The translations under genes were made by a program, and so were the position numbers. Source: JAWPMT01 sp965267435 (GTDB lineage: Bacteria; Bacteroidota; Bacteroidia; Cytophagales; Cyclobacteriaceae). Taken from it: a DNA stretch of 64,000 nt. The stretch spans positions 6,200,001 through 6,264,000 of the forward strand of contig OZ253960.1 of NCBI GenBank assembly GCA_965267435.1, in the 5' to 3' direction. Position 1 is the first letter of the stretch. Every line of letters starts with the position of its first letter. Below, piece by piece: positions 8,470 to 17,403 of this stretch. The notes beneath the pieces are model-generated. The model worked only from the letters and a program-made list of their open reading frames with translations. It was not told where the DNA came from and searched no databases.

Positions 8470-8921
8470 AGCGGAAAGTGACCTACCTGCTGCTGCTGGT
8501 GACAATGACTGCCTTGCTGATAGACACGGTGATCCCGACGCAGCCTTACGTGCCGGAGGAACGCAGTGAAAAGACTGAGTCATTTTTCTGGCATGGCTAT
8601 CGCCCAACGGGCGGAGAGGTATTTTCCTTTTTGGAGGTGGATGGCCATGCTTTGCTGGTCGAGGAGGTGACAGACGAGCTCTACAATGCCCGCTCCCTTA
8701 CCCTGCATATGACGAGAGTTTTGGGGCAGGTGAAGAGGTACGAAACTGATCAAATTCCTCCTACTACCACGCGCAACTTCCTTTTCGCTTGGCTGCTGAT
8801 CGTGCTGGCAATAGGCACATTGGCAGCTCATTACGAATTGGCCAGGGAGTCCTACGCCCTTTTCGAAATAGCCGGGTACTCCTTCCTTGGCATTCTGATC
8901 TATCTGCTATTCATTATGTAG
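8466..8921 (+). CDS. Hypothetical membrane protein
   Basis: A 151-residue protein whose ATG overlaps the preceding stop (ATGA), so it belongs to the sulfatase-esterase transcript. It has one membrane helix at residues ~5-22, a soluble stretch of about 75 residues, then two helices near 97-115 and 130-150. The soluble part would face the periplasm. I recognise no family. Tight coupling to the upstream esterase is the only clue to function. Confidence 0.7.
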   Translation: MKRKVTYLLLLVTMTALLIDTVIPTQPYVPEERSEKTESFFWHGYRPTGGEVFSFLEVDGHALLVEEVTDELYNARSLTLHMTRVLGQVKRYETDQIPPTTTRNFLFAWLLIVLAIGTLAAHYELARESYALFEIAGYSFLGILIYLLFIM

Positions 8922-9106
8922 TTCGAGACACTTGTCGCGAAAGGTACTTTTTATCTCGTAGACATGGTCAATCCGGACCACAGGCTATGTGCGGAGGGTG
9001 ACTAAGGCTGATTGAGCCGCGGCATTGACAAAAGGATGGCCGAGGCTATTGCTGAGGAACAAGAAATTCTTAACCTTTGAGTTAGCCTAAGACATGCTGT
9101 GAACCG

Positions 9107-10792
9107 ATGAAAATGACTAAGACCACGATGGAGGGTGTGGGTCCAATCTATGCCCGATGGATAAGTGGGGCAGGCGCTTTGAGAACGATACTCTTACTAA
9201 TCACCTGTCTTATGGCCAATCAACTTTATTCGCAGTTGGCGGGCTACGGCAATAGGAAGCTTATTACCATTAACAGTTCTCAGGTCGCTGGTACCGCCGA
9301 CTTGACCAACTTCCCACTGCTCGTCAACTTCACCAGCCCTACTGTTCCAGACCTACGCACCACGAGCAATGGTGGGAGCGTAACCAGTTCTGATGGCTAT
9401 GACATCGCTTTCACGTCATCCGATGGGGTCACCGAGTTGGATCATGAGATTGAGTTGTATGTGGCAACCACCGGAGCCTATATCGCCTGGGTGCGTATCC
9501 CCACTCTTGATTACGATGACGATACCCAGATCTACATGTACTATGGCAATAGTAGTGTCACCACGGACCCTTCAACAGCAGCGACCTGGGACAGTCACTA
9601 CCAGGCTGTTTGGCACCTGAACGAAGCAGTGACGGCAGGTGGCAATACAGGGACCCACTTGGATGCTACCAGCAACGGCCGTAATGCGGGTCAGGACGGG
9701 AATGAGGGCGTGAGCAGTGGCCAGATCGGCAATTGTCAACTCTTCGATGGCGGTGATGATCAAATCAGCCTTCCCGCTCCGGGATCCTACACGAATTTGA
9801 CGCTATCCATATGGATCAATCACAACAGTATTGGCAATAATGTCCAGCGATACTTGAACTTGAGTGATGATTTTGTGCTTCGGTTTGATGGGGCCAATAG
9901 TGGTACCAACAATCAAGTTCACTTCTATGTCCGTGATGGCGTAGGAACGATTTCATCACTGAGGGAGGATGACGACCTTACTACCGGGGCATGGTTTCAC
10001 ATCGCCGGTACCTATGATGGCAACGACCAATACCTGTACATCAATGGGGTGGAGGTGGAGACGGCCACACCTGGCTTTGCCTTGGGCGCCCTGGCAACCA
10101 CTCACTCCCTGAGTGCGGCGGCGGAGACAATGAATGGCCTGCTCGACGAGGCCAGGGTTTCCAATATCGCTCTGTCTGCTGACTGGATTGCTACCGAGTA
10201 TAACAACCAGAGCAGCCCCGGGACCTTTTTGACGTTGACGGACACGCCATTGCCCATTGTGCTCCTCGGTTTTGAAGCGAGTACCTCTGCGAGTGATCAG
10301 GTGAGTCTGACCTGGAGAACTGCCACGGAGACCGACAATGAACACTTCACCATCGAGCGGTCGAGAGATGCCAAAGTCTGGGACGAGCTTGTGACCATAG
10401 CGGGGGCAGGCACTTCTACCGAGCCTATCGACTATCGCGTGATCGACGACAATCCTCTGCCTGGCCTGGCTTACTACCGGCTGAAGCAGACGGACTTTGA
10501 TGGTAAGTTTGAATACTCAGGGACCGTGGCGGCTATTGCTGGGGAATATGATGATGTACCACTGAGCGTCTTCCCCAACCCTGCGCAAAATCGCTTTGTC
10601 CTGACGGCATCTCCAGAGGCTTTGCACCATCTTCGCGTAGCAGATCTGGCAGGCAGAGATGTGACCTCACTGATTCGAATTGTCAAACGTACGGAGACCG
10701 CGGCCGAGCTCGATATATCAAGCCTGCCAACGGGTACTTACAACATTTGGACCAGTGCGGGGAGTGCGAAACTCGTGAAGGAGGCGAAGTAG
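9107..10792 (+). CDS. Surface protein with DUF2341 and LamG domains and a type IX secretion signal
   Basis: A 561-residue exported protein. A hydrophobic signal lies near residues 25-43, so the true start may be an ATG downstream of 9107. Residues ~45-150 match DUF2341 (LTNFPLLVNFT, then IYMYYGNSSV). Residues ~165-370 form a LamG/concanavalin-like jelly roll (AVWHLNEA, IAGTYDG, LLDEARVSN), usually carbohydrate-binding. A fibronectin-like linker follows (LPIVLLGFEAS, VSLTWRTATETDN), and the C-terminus from ~485 (SVFPNPAQNRFVL to KLVKEAK) is a type A type IX secretion sorting domain. The protein should be secreted across the outer membrane and attached to or released from the surface. No catalytic residues are evident. 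Confidence 0.8.
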   Translation: MKMTKTTMEGVGPIYARWISGAGALRTILLLITCLMANQLYSQLAGYGNRKLITINSSQVAGTADLTNFPLLVNFTSPTVPDLRTTSNGGSVTSSDGYDIAFTSSDGVTELDHEIELYVATTGAYIAWVRIPTLDYDDDTQIYMYYGNSSVTTDPSTAATWDSHYQAVWHLNEAVTAGGNTGTHLDATSNGRNAGQDGNEGVSSGQIGNCQLFDGGDDQISLPAPGSYTNLTLSIWINHNSIGNNVQRYLNLSDDFVLRFDGANSGTNNQVHFYVRDGVGTISSLREDDDLTTGAWFHIAGTYDGNDQYLYINGVEVETATPGFALGALATTHSLSAAAETMNGLLDEARVSNIALSADWIATEYNNQSSPGTFLTLTDTPLPIVLLGFEASTSASDQVSLTWRTATETDNEHFTIERSRDAKVWDELVTIAGAGTSTEPIDYRVIDDNPLPGLAYYRLKQTDFDGKFEYSGTVAAIAGEYDDVPLSVFPNPAQNRFVLTASPEALHHLRVADLAGRDVTSLIRIVKRTETAAELDISSLPTGTYNIWTSAGSAKLVKEAK

Positions 10793-10836
10793 GTTGAAAG
10801 GACTTACGCTTGTGTTCCTGGAACTGAATGCGCATT

Positions 10837-10913
10837 GCCGGTGTCTTCACCGGCTGGGGGATCTCGCGACGGAGGAAAGCGGCAGACACGCACAGCGCCG
10901 GTCTGCCAAGAGG
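10837..10913 (+). repeat. Dispersed hairpin repeat, copy A
   Basis: The 314-base gap between 10792 and 11107 holds a repeat with two hairpins: 10837-10843/10848-10854 (gccggtg/caccggc) and 10881-10887/10901-10907 (ggcagac/gtctgcc). It matches copy B at 18892-18970 in inverted orientation; the common core runs from gccggtgtct to ctgccaagagg. In copy B the second stem reads ggcaggc/gcctgcc, a compensatory change. I see no other feature in the gap. Confidence 0.7.
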
Positions 10914-11106
10914 CTAGCCCTGAAGTGAGAGAGTAAGTTGTAACCTCAAAAAGCTCACAGTTCTTGTTATCTCTCCTTCTGGGCGAGTGCGCCCGGGCGT
11001 CCCAATCAAACCTTCCCATTGCACCATCATCTGAAAAATTACCGTTCAGATTGTAAAAGCAACCCGAAACGTCTAATATCGTTGTCCAATTGAAGCATCG
11101 TAGCGA

Positions 11107-13098
11107 ATGATATTTGCGAGTCCGTTTTTTTGGTGGGGTCTGGTAGCGCTGAGCATTCCTATTCTTGTCCATCTGTTTGTCTTCCGCCGAACGAAGAAAG
11201 TCTATTTCTCGAATGTTTCTCTGATCAACCTGGTGAGGGACGAGACAAAGTCGAGGAGTCGTCTGAGGCACCTGCTGGTACTGGCGAGTCGATTGCTGTT
11301 TTTCCTGTTTTTGATCTTGGCCTTTTTGGCGCCTTCGCTGCCCTCTGAGACGTACCAAAGGACGAAGACCATTATCTATATCGACAACAGCTTTAGCCTC
11401 TCGGGAGAAGTGAGCCCTGGCATCACAGGTCTTGACGAGATACTCTCCAGTGTCAACGCCTATGTACGTCGGCAGTCTCTGGATCATCAGTTTGTGATCC
11501 TCACCAATGACTTTGAGCCGTTCGCCAATCATTTCAAATCAAAGACGGAAACGTTGGACTACCTCACAGAGGTAGGCTTCAGTGCTCGCAGCCGCAGTGG
11601 TCAATCGATCATTGACCGGCTCAATCAATATGAGGTACAGGACGTCAATCGACTGCTATTCTCGGATTTTCAGCGCTCTACGTTTGGAGACCTTAGCGAC
11701 GCTGCCTGGGATGAGGTAGTGGGAAACATGTACCTCGGCATTGTGGACGGTGGTGCGGCAGGAAATGTCTTTGTGGATTCCGTCTACCTGTTCAATCCCT
11801 TTGTGAACCTGGGAGAGAAGAACACGCTCACCTTTGATATCAGATATTCTGGTCGTGGAGATGTGAAGGACCTTAATGTGAGGCTACTCAATGGTAACAA
11901 GCTGCTGGGCTCACAGGCTACCGAAATGGTGCCCGGAGCATCCACGGAAATGAACTTTGATATCGATCCACAGGAGCTGATCAGCAACGAGTTGATGCTA
12001 TCCTTCGAGGACTTTCCCGTGACCTTCGACAATGAATTTTCGCTGGCTATCGAGCAGTCACAGAAGATACGGGTAGCGATCATCACACCAGGTGAGCAGT
12101 CGTACCTCCCCATAGTATATGGCAATGAGGCACTTTTTGAGACGGACATCTATGATCCCAATGCCATTGATTTTTCAAAGCTGGCGCAGTATGACTTGCT
12201 GGTACTCGAAGAGATAGGAGCCGTGCCCAATTGGCTACGCGGACGCCTAAGCGAGTTGGGGGATCTGATCATCATTCCTGCGCGGGAAATTGAGGATTTG
12301 GAGAGCTTCTCCAGACTTTTCCAAACGCCGATATCTGTCTCGACGGACTCCGCCCTACGTACGTTGGAACTACAAAACCTCGAACATCCATTCTTTCAGG
12401 GCTTGATAGATGTCGAGAGTAGAAACGTTTCGTTGCCGAAAGTACGCTCGGTACTCAATTATCGGTCGTCCGTCAATACCCTGCTATCCAATGAATTTGG
12501 CGCCCCGTATTTGACGACCTTCGATCTGGGGGCGAGCACTTACTTGTTTTGTAGCCCACTGAACCGAGATTATACCAACCTTGCAGAGCACTCCCTGTTT
12601 GTGCCGATGATGTACAAGATTGCGCAGTTGAGTGCACAGGCGATTGGTGTGCGGGCGTACACAGCTGATGACCGAATCATCAGTATCTCTTCTCGACGAC
12701 CCTGGACGGGTGAGAGCATCTCCCTCGAAAACAGCGGCAGTCAGTTCATTCCCAACCACTATTATTCTCAGGATCGGCTGGTGCTTGAGATGCCCCCGGA
12801 AGGCTTTGCAGGTGGTTTCTACACGGTGACCCAAGGTGGCGACACGATCACTACGCTGGCATTCAATCCTTCCAAGTTGGAATCGGAATTGTCGTCGTAC
12901 ACGTTTGACGAATTGGATGAGATCGTCCAGCAATATTCGAACCTGAACCTTCTTTCGAGTCAGCAGTCTCAGAATGTGGCGGGTGTGTTTTCCGACTACA
13001 ACGAAGGAACGCCATATTGGAAATATGCCTTACTTTTGGCCATATTCTTTGCTTTGCTGGAAGTAATACTCGTCCGAATTGCTCACCAAGATAGATAA
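11107..13098 (+). CDS. BatA-domain membrane protein (aerotolerance-operon type)
   Basis: A 663-residue protein that opens with the double-membrane-helix BatA N-terminal domain: SPFFWWGLVALSIPILVHLFVFRR, where the first helix spans residues ~6-25, followed by basic residues and a second helix near 60-77. The middle section from ~90 to 200 resembles a von Willebrand A-like fold (IYIDNSFSLSG) but lacks a full DxSxS metal site. A third helix lies near the C-terminus (YALLLAIFFALLEVILV). Bacteroidota carry such proteins both in Bat operons and, as here, alone. It heads a packed run with the dead dihydroorotase, two DUF4199 proteins and two glycosyltransferases. The molecular role is unknown. Confidence 0.75.
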   Translation: MIFASPFFWWGLVALSIPILVHLFVFRRTKKVYFSNVSLINLVRDETKSRSRLRHLLVLASRLLFFLFLILAFLAPSLPSETYQRTKTIIYIDNSFSLSGEVSPGITGLDEILSSVNAYVRRQSLDHQFVILTNDFEPFANHFKSKTETLDYLTEVGFSARSRSGQSIIDRLNQYEVQDVNRLLFSDFQRSTFGDLSDAAWDEVVGNMYLGIVDGGAAGNVFVDSVYLFNPFVNLGEKNTLTFDIRYSGRGDVKDLNVRLLNGNKLLGSQATEMVPGASTEMNFDIDPQELISNELMLSFEDFPVTFDNEFSLAIEQSQKIRVAIITPGEQSYLPIVYGNEALFETDIYDPNAIDFSKLAQYDLLVLEEIGAVPNWLRGRLSELGDLIIIPAREIEDLESFSRLFQTPISVSTDSALRTLELQNLEHPFFQGLIDVESRNVSLPKVRSVLNYRSSVNTLLSNEFGAPYLTTFDLGASTYLFCSPLNRDYTNLAEHSLFVPMMYKIAQLSAQAIGVRAYTADDRIISISSRRPWTGESISLENSGSQFIPNHYYSQDRLVLEMPPEGFAGGFYTVTQGGDTITTLAFNPSKLESELSSYTFDELDEIVQQYSNLNLLSSQQSQNVAGVFSDYNEGTPYWKYALLLAIFFALLEVILVRIAHQDR

Positions 13099-13116
13099 CT
13101 GCTCCACGGTTTCAGG

Positions 13117-14379
13117 ATGATGAATATCCTACTGCAAAAAGTCTCAAGGGTAGGTGAACCCTCACAGGCGATTGACATGCGGATCGTGGATGGGAAAATT
13201 GCCGAGATAGGCCAAGGCCTTGCGACAGGTGATTCCCAATCAATTGACTTACAGGGCCTACAGATCACCGAGGGCTGGCTTGAGCTTTTTTCAGATTTTA
13301 GCGATCCCGGATTCGAATATCGGGAAGACTTGCAGTCGGGTGCTGCTACGGCCGCCTCCGGTGGATTTACCGATGTCTGCGTGTTACCCAACACCTCCCC
13401 CGTGGTTGATTCGAAAGCGGACATCGAGTATGTCAAGTCCCGTGCTGCTTCGCTTCCAGTCACTTTACACCCAGTAGGCGCGTTGAGCATGGAGGCGAAA
13501 GGCGAGCGCATCGCAGAGCTTTATGATCTCTGGCATGCCGGAGCTGTTTTTTTCTCTGATGGTACGGCGCCAGTGTGGAATTCCGAGCTGCTGCTGAAGG
13601 CTTTACAGTACACCCAGCGATTTGATGGGCTGGTGGTGACCACTCCAGTCGATAAGGGACTTTCCCAATTTGGGCAGATGCACGAGGGACCGGTGAGCAC
13701 CTCGCTAGGTTTGAAAGGTATACCCTCCATTGCCGAGGTGATCAGCCTGCGGCGGGACCTCGAGATCTTGAAATACGCAGGGGGTAGAATGCATGTGTCC
13801 GGACTATCGACTGCCCAGTCGGTGGAACTGATCAGGGACGCCAGGCAGGAAGGGCTGAGGGTCACTTGTGACGTACCGCTCTACAACCTGCTGTACGTAG
13901 ATGCCGACATGCCTCCATTCGATACCACCTACAAAGTAGCGCCTCCATTGCGCACTGGAGAGGATCGAGAGGCGCTGATTAGGGGATTGAAAGATGATAC
14001 GATCGATGCTATCTCCTGTCGCCACTTTCCGCGGGACAAGGAGGAGAAGGATCTGGAATTTGACCTGGCGGAGTTCGGTGCGATCTCCTTGCAGACAGCC
14101 TTCAATGGTCTGGAGATGCTATCAAAAGATATCGATATGCAGGTGCTGCTTAAGAAACTGAGTGAGGGTCCGCGCCAGGTGCTGGGAATGGATCCGGTGT
14201 CTCTGGAAGTAGGTTCGGTAGCGAAGATCACTATCATCGATGCGGAAGTACAGTGGACGTATGATCTGGCTTCCAACCGGTCGAAATCTGCAAATAGCCC
14301 TCTTTTGGGGAAGGAGCTGAAGGGACGAAGCGTGGGTATCATCAACGGTGACAAAGTCTTTTTGCCCGAGCATCTATGA
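13117..14379 (+). CDS. Dihydroorotase-like protein lacking the catalytic residues
   Basis: A 420-residue amidohydrolase-fold protein that aligns by eye with class I dihydroorotase (PyrC) along its whole length, but the zinc and substrate ligands are gone. The family motif DxHVHxRxPG is replaced by LELFSDFSDPGFEYRED, HxxHxST by HVSGLST, PHHLLL by PLYNLLY, and TDHAPH by SCRHFPR. Conserved structural stretches such as CVLPNTSPVVDSKA and APPLRTGEDREAL remain. Inactive dihydroorotases are known in other bacteria as non-catalytic partners of aspartate transcarbamoylase; no pyrB is visible here. It follows the BatA protein by 18 bases and overlaps DUF4199 by ATGA. Its conservation in length argues for a structural role rather than decay. 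Confidence 0.8.
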   Translation: MMNILLQKVSRVGEPSQAIDMRIVDGKIAEIGQGLATGDSQSIDLQGLQITEGWLELFSDFSDPGFEYREDLQSGAATAASGGFTDVCVLPNTSPVVDSKADIEYVKSRAASLPVTLHPVGALSMEAKGERIAELYDLWHAGAVFFSDGTAPVWNSELLLKALQYTQRFDGLVVTTPVDKGLSQFGQMHEGPVSTSLGLKGIPSIAEVISLRRDLEILKYAGGRMHVSGLSTAQSVELIRDARQEGLRVTCDVPLYNLLYVDADMPPFDTTYKVAPPLRTGEDREALIRGLKDDTIDAISCRHFPRDKEEKDLEFDLAEFGAISLQTAFNGLEMLSKDIDMQVLLKKLSEGPRQVLGMDPVSLEVGSVAKITIIDAEVQWTYDLASNRSKSANSPLLGKELKGRSVGIINGDKVFLPEHL

Positions 14380-14891
14380 TCAAGAGGTCCTGGAAATACG
14401 GATTGCTGTGTAGTATTTTCCTTATCGGGATCTTCGCGTTTACAGTATTCATAGGGACCAATCCCTTTATCAATTTTGGCTCGTTTCTGGTAGACATCGT
14501 GCTGTTTGCCGTATTCGTTGGCTTTGCGTCCTATGAGTTTAAGAATTATGCCAATGGCGGCTATCTCCATTTCTGGCAGGGGATGAGCATCGGATTCTTT
14601 GTGTATATAATAGCGATTTTAAGCTTCGCTGCCTTGCTGGCGCTCTACTTCCTCGTCAACGCGGACTTCATGGCTTTCTATGAAAAAACAGGGCTGGCTT
14701 ACTATGAGGGAAGGCGGGAGCTGTGGGTGGAAGAGTTTGGGCAGGAAGCCTACGATCAGCAAGTGCAGGGGATTCAGGGCCGATCGTTGTGGGGTCTTTG
14801 GGGAGAGGCGTTAGGAAAAAAAGTCTTTGCGGCTGTAATTCCTACGCCCATTATGGCACTAATTTTAAGAAAGAAACCCAAAGAACTATGA
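14376..14891 (+). CDS. DUF4199 family membrane protein, first copy
   Basis: A 171-residue protein with four predicted membrane helices (about residues 8-25, 30-50, 68-92 and 144-162). The segment YEFKNYANGGYLHFWQG is typical of DUF4199, a family almost confined to Bacteroidota and without known function. It starts inside the stop of the dihydroorotase-like gene and ends inside the start of a second DUF4199 gene, so translation of the three is likely coupled. Confidence 0.8.
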   Translation: MIKRSWKYGLLCSIFLIGIFAFTVFIGTNPFINFGSFLVDIVLFAVFVGFASYEFKNYANGGYLHFWQGMSIGFFVYIIAILSFAALLALYFLVNADFMAFYEKTGLAYYEGRRELWVEEFGQEAYDQQVQGIQGRSLWGLWGEALGKKVFAAVIPTPIMALILRKKPKEL

Positions 14892-15412
14892 ATCAACATG
14901 CAATTAGGAGTGGAGCCATCATAGGTATAATCTCCGGAGTAGTAAGTCTGTTAATATACATGATCGACGGATCCCTGTTTGCCGCCTGGTGGGTGGGTAT
15001 TGGGCTCATGGTGTTAGGCCTGGCATTGGTCGTGTACTTCGGTATCCAGCATCGCAACGAAGAAGGCGGTTACCTGACCTTTGGCAAAGCCTGGATGTAC
15101 TCCATGCAGACATTTGTTATTGCCGGGTTGATTGGGACCATTTTCAATATCTTGTTATTCCAGGTCGTGGACCCTGATTTGGCGGAAGTTGTGACGGAAA
15201 AAGCCATTGAGAATAGCGTTGCAATGATGGAAAGGTTCAATACGCCACCGGACGCTATGGAGAAGGCGATCGAAGACACGAGAACCAGTATGATGGATCG
15301 GTTTACAGTGGTCGGCAGTATCAAGGGGTACGGTTGGGCGATATTGATCTATGCATTTATATCACTCATTACGGGCGCTATTATTAAGAGAAACGAGCCA
15401 GAAACGCTTTAG
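14888..15412 (+). CDS. DUF4199 family membrane protein, second copy
   Basis: A 174-residue protein starting at the ATG that overlaps the previous stop (ATGA). The open frame reaches further upstream to 14723 but would then overlap the first DUF4199 gene heavily, so 14888 is preferred. It has four membrane helices, and the family segment NEEGGYLTFGKAW corresponds to the GGYLHFWQG stretch of its neighbour. A soluble loop rich in Met, Glu and Lys lies at ~100-140. The two copies are diverged paralogues, perhaps forming a heteromer. Confidence 0.8.
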   Translation: MNQHAIRSGAIIGIISGVVSLLIYMIDGSLFAAWWVGIGLMVLGLALVVYFGIQHRNEEGGYLTFGKAWMYSMQTFVIAGLIGTIFNILLFQVVDPDLAEVVTEKAIENSVAMMERFNTPPDAMEKAIEDTRTSMMDRFTVVGSIKGYGWAILIYAFISLITGAIIKRNEPETL

Positions 15413-15418
15413 CCTCTA

Positions 15419-16408
15419 GTGTCAACATTTCAACCAGACGTAAGCATTATCGTTCCTGTCTACAACGAAGAGGAGTCTCTTCCGGAGTTGCACCGGTGGA
15501 TCTCACGAGTTGTCGGTGAGAACAAACTTTCTGCAGAAATTATCATGGTGGATGATGGCAGCTCGGATCAATCATGGGCTGTCATTTCCTCATTGTCATC
15601 TGAGGACCCCCGCGTCAGAGGGGTTCGATTCCAGGGAAATCAGGGCAAATCCTCAGCACTTCAGACCGGCTTTCAATTGGCGGCTGGAGAAGTGGTTATT
15701 ACCATGGATGCCGACCTGCAGGATAGCCCCGAAGAGATCCCAGGTCTGAGAAAAATGATCATTACCGAAAACTACGACCTCGTCTCTGGCTGGAAAAGGA
15801 AGCGACACGACCCTTTGGAAAAGACACTTCCCAGCAAGTTCTTCAATAAAGTCACGAGTATCGTCTCGGGCATCAAGCTCCACGACTTCAACTGTGGATT
15901 GAAGGCTTACCGCAACGAAGTCGTGAAGTCCATTCGCCTCTCCGGTGAAATGCATCGGTACATACCCTTGCTTGCCAAGTGGAATGGCTATGGCCGCATC
16001 GGGGAGAAAGTGGTGGAGCACCGGGCCCGGCAGTTCGGTGTAACCAAATTTGGCTTCGAGCGCTATATCAACGGGTTTCTCGATCTGATCTCGGTCATTT
16101 TTGTCACCCGATTCAAGAAGAAGCCCATGCACTTCTTTGGACTATTGGGTTCGCTGTCATTTCTCGTGGGCTTGTTCATCACACTGTATGTCATCGGGGA
16201 CAAGATCTACAAGCTCTACTACAACCTGCCTGTCCGTGATGTTGTCGATCAGCCGCTTTTCTTCCTTGCGTTGGTGGCTCTGATCATCGGTACCCAGCTA
16301 TTTCTGGCGGGCTTTCTCGCAGAGCTCATCTTGAGGGTGAACCCCACCCGTCACGATACACTCATCGCGGAGACCACCGATACCGTGGAGGTGGCTGACA
16401 CCCCATGA
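15419..16408 (+). CDS. Family 2 glycosyltransferase, polyprenyl-phosphate type
   Basis: A membrane-attached glycosyltransferase of 329 residues starting at a GTG six bases after the preceding stop. The GT-A domain shows SIIVPVYNEEESLPEL, the nucleotide-sugar aspartates in VDDGSSDQSW, and the metal-binding DAD in TMDADLQDSPEE. After residue ~230 come two membrane helices. This layout matches dolichyl/undecaprenyl-phosphate sugar transferases (DPM1, ArnC, GtrB), which load a sugar onto a lipid carrier on the cytoplasmic face. The donor and acceptor cannot be read from the sequence. It overlaps the next glycosyltransferase by ATGA. Confidence 0.88.
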   Translation: MSTFQPDVSIIVPVYNEEESLPELHRWISRVVGENKLSAEIIMVDDGSSDQSWAVISSLSSEDPRVRGVRFQGNQGKSSALQTGFQLAAGEVVITMDADLQDSPEEIPGLRKMIITENYDLVSGWKRKRHDPLEKTLPSKFFNKVTSIVSGIKLHDFNCGLKAYRNEVVKSIRLSGEMHRYIPLLAKWNGYGRIGEKVVEHRARQFGVTKFGFERYINGFLDLISVIFVTRFKKKPMHFFGLLGSLSFLVGLFITLYVIGDKIYKLYYNLPVRDVVDQPLFFLALVALIIGTQLFLAGFLAELILRVNPTRHDTLIAETTDTVEVADTP

Positions 16409-17403
16409 GCCTCCGGTTCTCCGTCGTTATCCCCGTCTTCAACAGACCTGACGAACTGCGAGAGTTACTGGAGTCACTGGCAATGCAGCAACGCCTACCG
16501 GATGAGGTGGTCGTGGTGGAGGATGGCTCTACTGTGTCTTCTGCCGGCGTTGTAGCTGATTTCACCGATCGCCTTGCCATCATCTATCACGAAAAGGAGA
16601 ATGGCGGCCAGGGCTTTGCGCGCAACTCTGGGTATCAGCTCGCCAGTGGTGACTATTTTGTCGTCTTCGATTCTGATTGTATTGTGCCTCCTAACTATTT
16701 CGCAGTAGTCGAGACCTTCCTTCAGGGGCGACTGGTGGATGCATACGGCGGACCAGATGCGGCACATCCGTCATTTACTAATATCCAGAAGGCCATCAAC
16801 CACACGATGACGTCATTCTTCACCACCGGAGGCATCCGTGGGCGAAAGCGGCACGTGGGGGAGTATCATCCACGGAGCTTCAATATGGGGATCCGCAGGG
16901 AGGTATTTGAGAAGACGGGAGGCTACATCATCCCTTTTATGGGCGAAGATCTGGAGTTCAGCACTCGTATCATCAAGATGGGCTTTTCGACAGCCCTCAT
17001 CTCTGATGCATTCGTGTACCACAAGCGCCGGTTGGACCTTCGCAAGTTTTACAAGCAGCTTCGCTATTTCGGTAGGGCCCGTATCAATCTGACGAGGTTT
17101 CATCCCGAGCAGATCAGTATCATACATTTGTTCCCTACCGTCTTTACATTCGGCTTGCTGGCATCGTTGGTGCTGCTCTTTGCGTTGCCCTGGGTGGGTA
17201 AGCTCCTATTGGGTGGCTATGGCCTATATCTGTTGTTGATTTTTGTGGAGGCGCTCGCTGTGACGGGCTCGCTGGCAGTGGCGCTCTTGACGCCATTCAC
17301 CGCCCTGCTTCAGTTGACGGGGTATGGTTACGGTCTCGTGTATGAGTATGTCCGCAAGCTTCGCGGCATCAATCCAAATACAAAGTACACTGAGCTCTAC
17401 TAG
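16405..17403 (+). CDS. Family 2 glycosyltransferase with C-terminal membrane helices
   Basis: A 332-residue glycosyltransferase. The GT-A domain has SVVIPVFNRPDELREL, VVEDGST and the metal-binding VFDSDC; GEDLEFS (near residue 175) contains the expected acidic catalytic region. Two or three membrane helices follow residue ~240. It likely adds a sugar to a lipid-linked or membrane-bound acceptor. It is the last gene of the run starting with the BatA protein, and its stop overlaps by four bases the stop of the convergent methyltransferase gene. Confidence 0.87.
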   Translation: MSLRFSVVIPVFNRPDELRELLESLAMQQRLPDEVVVVEDGSTVSSAGVVADFTDRLAIIYHEKENGGQGFARNSGYQLASGDYFVVFDSDCIVPPNYFAVVETFLQGRLVDAYGGPDAAHPSFTNIQKAINHTMTSFFTTGGIRGRKRHVGEYHPRSFNMGIRREVFEKTGGYIIPFMGEDLEFSTRIIKMGFSTALISDAFVYHKRRLDLRKFYKQLRYFGRARINLTRFHPEQISIIHLFPTVFTFGLLASLVLLFALPWVGKLLLGGYGLYLLLIFVEALAVTGSLAVALLTPFTALLQLTGYGYGLVYEYVRKLRGINPNTKYTELY

